Shown in pieces: positions 61,724 through 64,000 of a stretch of DNA of 64,000 nt; the stretch's first letter is position 1, and every line of letters starts with the position of its first letter. The position numbers were made by a program, and so were the translations under genes. Source of the DNA: an uncultured Archangium sp. (GTDB lineage: Bacteria; Myxococcota; Myxococcia; Myxococcales; Myxococcaceae); NCBI GenBank assembly GCA_946479335.1, contig CAMLFP010000001.1:1-64000 (forward strand). The letters run 5' to 3'. Under the pieces are notes generated by a model. It made no database searches. It saw nothing but the letters and a program-made list of their open reading frames with translations, and was not told the DNA's origin.

Positions 61724-62014
61724 TCACCCGCAGGAGGGGTCGACCGCCACCGCGACGCTGCACCGCGAGTCGCGGCACACCGGCACGCCGCACCCGCAGC
61801 GCACCTGCGTCACGTCACACGAGGTCTCGCAGGTGACGCCCGCGCACGCCGGCGCCTCGCTGACGTGCACCGCGTTCTGCCCCACGCCGCAGCACGCATC
61901 GGGCACGCAGTCCTCGTCTCCGAGGCAGGGCGTGCCCGCGTCCTCCACGGGCGGGTCTGGCAGCTCTCCACACGCCGCCAGCGACAGCAGCGCGGCGAGC
62001 GCCAGGCGCTTCAC
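61724..62014 (-). CDS. Small cysteine-rich lipoprotein
   Basis: 96 residues. Lipoprotein signal [12 protein letters not shown] (cysteine at about 15). The mature part has 13-14 cysteines ([38 protein letters not shown]), of the same unit type as the large neighbour. Its start codon overlaps the rho stop by 4 bases, so it may be co-translated with rho. First of the three lipoprotein genes. Confidence 0.8.
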   Translation of the reverse strand: MKRLALAALLSLAACGELPDPPVEDAGTPCLGDEDCVPDACCGVGQNAVHVSEAPACAGVTCETSCDVTQVRCGCGVPVCRDSRCSVAVAVDPSCG

Positions 62015-63621
62015 CGGTTCATGCCGCCGAGGAACTCGACGTTCGTCTTGGTCGGCCGCATGTGCTTGAGCACGAACTCCATCGCGTCGATGGGCGTGAA
62101 CGGGTGCAGCACCTGCCGCAGCGCGGTGATGCGCACCAGGTCGGCCGGGCTGAGCAGCAGCTCCTCCTTGCGCGTGCCCGACTTGTTGATGTCCATGCAG
62201 GGGAAGATGCGCTTCTCGAAGAGCTTCCGGTCGAGGACGATCTCCGAGTTACCGGTGCCCTTGAACTCCTCGAAGATGACCTCATCCATGCGGCTGCCGG
62301 TGTCGATGAGCGCGGTGCCGATGATGGTCAGCGAGCCGCCCTCCTCGATGTTGCGGGCCGCGCCGAAGAAGCGCTTGGGCCGGTGCAGCGCATTGGCGTC
62401 GACGCCGCCTGACAGGATCTTGCCCGACGGCGGCACCACCGTGTTGTAGGCGCGCGCCAGACGCGTGATCGAGTCGAGGAGGATGCACACGTGCTTCTTC
62501 TGCTCGGCCAGGCGCTTGGCCTTGTCGATGACCATCTCCGCGACCTGCACGTGGCGCGTGGCCGGCTCGTCGAAGGTCGAAGCCACCACCTCGCCGCGCA
62601 CGCTGCGCTGCATGTCGGTGACCTCTTCAGGGCGCTCGTCGACCAGCAGCACGATGAGGTGGATGTCGGGGTGATTCTGCGAGATGGCGTGCGCGATGTT
62701 CTGCAGCATCACCGTCTTGCCGGCCTTGGGCGGCGCGACGATGAGGCAGCGCTGGCCCAGCCCGATGGGCGAGAACATGTCGATGATGCGCGTGGTGAAG
62801 TCGCCCGCCTCGTGCTCCAGGTGCAGCTTCTGGGTCGGGTACAGCGCCGTCAGGTTGTCGAAGAGGATGCGCTCCTTGACGTCGGCGCTGAACGGGTCGG
62901 CGAAGTTGATCTTCTCGACCTTCTGCAGCGCGAAGTAGCGCTCGCCCTCCCGCGGCTGGCGGATCGGCCCGGTGATGGTGTCGCCCGGGCGCAGGTTGAA
63001 GCGGCGCACCTGCGACGGCGAGACGTAGATGTCGTCAGGGCTGGGCTGGTAGTCAGAGTCGGCGCTGCGCAGGAAGCCGTAGCCGTCGCTCATCTGCTCC
63101 ATCACGCCTTCGGCCTGCACCTCGTACCGCTTCTCCGTCACGTTCTGGAGGATGGAGACCAGCAGCTCCTGCTTCTTGAGCCCCTGCGTGCCCTCGATGC
63201 CCAGGTTGTGGGCCATCTTCGAGAGCTCGGTGATCTTCATGCGCTTGAGGTCATTGAGCTGCAGCACCTGCAGCTTCTTCTCCGAGCCACCGTTCTCAGA
63301 CGGCGCGTCGCTCTCGGCGGCGTCGGCCACCGCGGCGTCACCGGAGATCCGCGCCTCCTGGATGTCGTCGTCGCGCACCGCGTGCGTCACCGGCGTCAAC
63401 ACCGGCTTGGGGCGGTTCTCTTCGTCGTCGTCATCGCGGCGCTCGTCGCGCTCCTCGGGCTCCGCCGGCGCTTCAGCGCCCCGCGCGGCCACCTCTTCGA
63501 GCTCGGGCGCGGCGTCGACTTCTTCCTCGCGGCGGGAGCGCTTCTTCGGTTTCTCTTCTTCCTTCGCGCGACGCTTCTTGGACGAGTCAGCGGAAGCCTT
63601 CGAGGTACGAGCCGTAGCCAT
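62011..63621 (-). CDS. rho: Transcription termination factor Rho
   Basis: Hexameric RNA-dependent ATPase that terminates transcription. 536 residues, longer than the E. coli protein (419) because of a charged N-terminal extension of about 115 residues (basic, then acidic: [12 protein letters not shown]). The rho-N helices contain [15 protein letters not shown], and the cold-shock-like RNA-binding domain contains [23 protein letters not shown]. Walker A is APPKAGKT, with [14 protein letters not shown], the Q loop and the R loop following, and PSGKILSGG later. No ribosome site is obvious before the ATG at 63621. Confidence 0.97.
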   Translation of the reverse strand: MATARTSKASADSSKKRRAKEEEKPKKRSRREEEVDAAPELEEVAARGAEAPAEPEERDERRDDDDEENRPKPVLTPVTHAVRDDDIQEARISGDAAVADAAESDAPSENGGSEKKLQVLQLNDLKRMKITELSKMAHNLGIEGTQGLKKQELLVSILQNVTEKRYEVQAEGVMEQMSDGYGFLRSADSDYQPSPDDIYVSPSQVRRFNLRPGDTITGPIRQPREGERYFALQKVEKINFADPFSADVKERILFDNLTALYPTQKLHLEHEAGDFTTRIIDMFSPIGLGQRCLIVAPPKAGKTVMLQNIAHAISQNHPDIHLIVLLVDERPEEVTDMQRSVRGEVVASTFDEPATRHVQVAEMVIDKAKRLAEQKKHVCILLDSITRLARAYNTVVPPSGKILSGGVDANALHRPKRFFGAARNIEEGGSLTIIGTALIDTGSRMDEVIFEEFKGTGNSEIVLDRKLFEKRIFPCMDINKSGTRKEELLLSPADLVRITALRQVLHPFTPIDAMEFVLKHMRPTKTNVEFLGGMNR

Positions 63622-63743
63622 GTGCGTCTAGGGGGTTCGCAGGGCTGCCGCAAAACTGCTTTTGAGGCTGCGAAGTGTTGCTGGAGGGGAGCCCTTCAAA
63701 CCCGCTCGAACCTGATCGGACCCGAAGGCGACAGCGCCAAGGC

Positions 63744-63772
63744 AAGGTAGGGGCCTCGATTTCTCAAGTCAA
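63744..63772 (-). promoter_or_regulatory. Candidate housekeeping promoter of rho
   Basis: On the minus strand TTGACT (63772-63767) and TACCTT (63749-63744) are separated by 17 bases, the optimal distance; the -35 matches the sigma-70 consensus at 5 of 6 positions, the -10 at 3 of 6. Transcription would start near 63737, leaving a leader of about 115 bases before the rho ATG. It is the only convincing sigma-70-like pair in the gap 63622-63792. Confidence 0.5.
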
Positions 63773-63784
63773 GCCGAACCTTCT

Positions 63785-63800
63785 GCCGGTGATCACCGGC
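63785..63800. repeat. Perfect 16-base palindrome over a stop codon
   Basis: GCCGGTGATCACCGGC reads the same on both strands and contains the TGA stop (63795-63793 on the minus strand) of the gene entering from the right edge. With no loop it is a poor terminator; it could be a protein-binding site or chance. Confidence 0.35.
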
Positions 63801-64000
63801 CCATCGCGCGGATCAGCCGCTCCGCGTCTTGCGCGTTGATCTTCCCGTCTTGCAGCAGCTCGAGCACCTTGCGCAGCTCGGCTTCGGGCACCGGCTGCGG
63901 GTTCGGCTTCGGCGCGGCGTCGGAGATCACCCCGCCCACCGTCTCCACCGCGTCGTGCCACAGCCGCCGCCAGTCGGCCCAATCGCCGTGGCGCTCGTCG
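63793..64000 (-). CDS. Partial gene at right edge: C-terminal SHOCT-like helical region
   Basis: Only the last 68 codons and the stop are in the window; the start lies beyond 64000. The visible end reads DWADWRRLWHDAVETVGG, then a proline-rich spacer, then ELRKVLELLQDGKINAQDAERLIRAM, a pattern close to the short C-terminal SHOCT-like module found on many bacterial membrane or polymer-forming proteins. The function of the whole protein cannot be told. It points toward rho on the same strand, with the rho promoter immediately downstream of its stop. Confidence 0.6.
   Translation of the reverse strand, partial: DERHGDWADWRRLWHDAVETVGGVISDAAPKPNPQPVPEAELRKVLELLQDGKINAQDAERLIRAMGR

Overview
The window is GC-rich DNA (roughly 65-70% G+C by eye) packed with protein-coding genes. 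Many neighbours overlap by 1, 4 or 8-17 bases, GTG starts are common, and several convergent pairs abut with no gap. No tRNA, rRNA, CRISPR array, insertion sequence or prophage was found, and no gene-free stretch exceeds 300 bases (the longest, 48385-48647, is about 260). The gene content suggests a member of the Myxococcota or a close deltaproteobacterial relative. The evidence is a GldA/GldF/GldG-like ABC operon ending in a DUF4340-type protein, many two-component proteins, a sigma-54 activator, tandem cysteine-rich lipoproteins with Asp-rich calcium-binding-like motifs, a Spo0M-like protein, and Rho with a long charged N-terminal extension. This assignment is an inference from content, not from a marker gene.

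Layout. 1-3577 (-): xanthine dehydrogenase, XdhA then XdhB, with the latter cut by the left edge. 3693-8621 (+): ATP-dependent DNA ligase, YdjC/ChbG-type deacetylase, CPBP membrane protease, a c-type-cytochrome-like protein and a chromate transporter translationally coupled to it. 8623-12542: RNA repair module, rtcBA (-) divergent from rtcR (+), with a well-matched sigma-54 promoter and an IHF-like site between them. 12585-17117 (+): four-gene GldA/F/G-like ABC operon. 17121-18257 (-): DUF4143-type ATPase behind an AT-rich leader. 18311-23776 (-): five-gene envelope signalling operon (receiver, receiver, FecR, FN3-repeat/beta-barrel protein, histidine kinase). 23813-25823 (+): AlkA-like glycosylase and an APC permease. 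25991-30644 (-): TPR lipoprotein, an unknown protein, O-antigen-ligase-like protein and adenosine deaminase. 30761-36069: FIST protein, PcrA helicase, a small membrane protein, a nitroreductase and a decayed Ca2+/Na+ antiporter. 36072-42049 (-): a complete Mrp Na+/H+ antiporter, with MrpA and MrpB fused. 42133-49046: hybrid kinase, small proteins, a Spo0M-like protein, class III cyclase, a lipoprotein hydrolase and Rnk. 49034-54957 (-): a TetR-controlled LolA/LolCDE-like export operon with an outer-membrane barrel and two tandem operators. 55063-59578: LysM/peptidase-like protein, a lipase-like protein, a SEC-C methionine aminopeptidase and an aldo/keto reductase. 59575-62014 (-): three consecutive lipoproteins, two of them strongly cysteine-rich. 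62011-64000 (-): rho with a recognisable promoter, then a partial gene at the right edge.

How the genes work together. The clearest units are: RNA repair under RtcR and sigma-54; a FecR-type signalling chain that lacks an ECF sigma factor and a DNA-binding output domain; a ligand-controlled inner-to-outer-membrane shuttling system (TetR, LolA-like carrier, two FtsX-type permeases, ATPase, OM barrel); and the Mrp antiporter. The signalling operon at 18311-23776 and the LolA-type operon at 49034-54957 are the best candidates for systems that are not well characterised.
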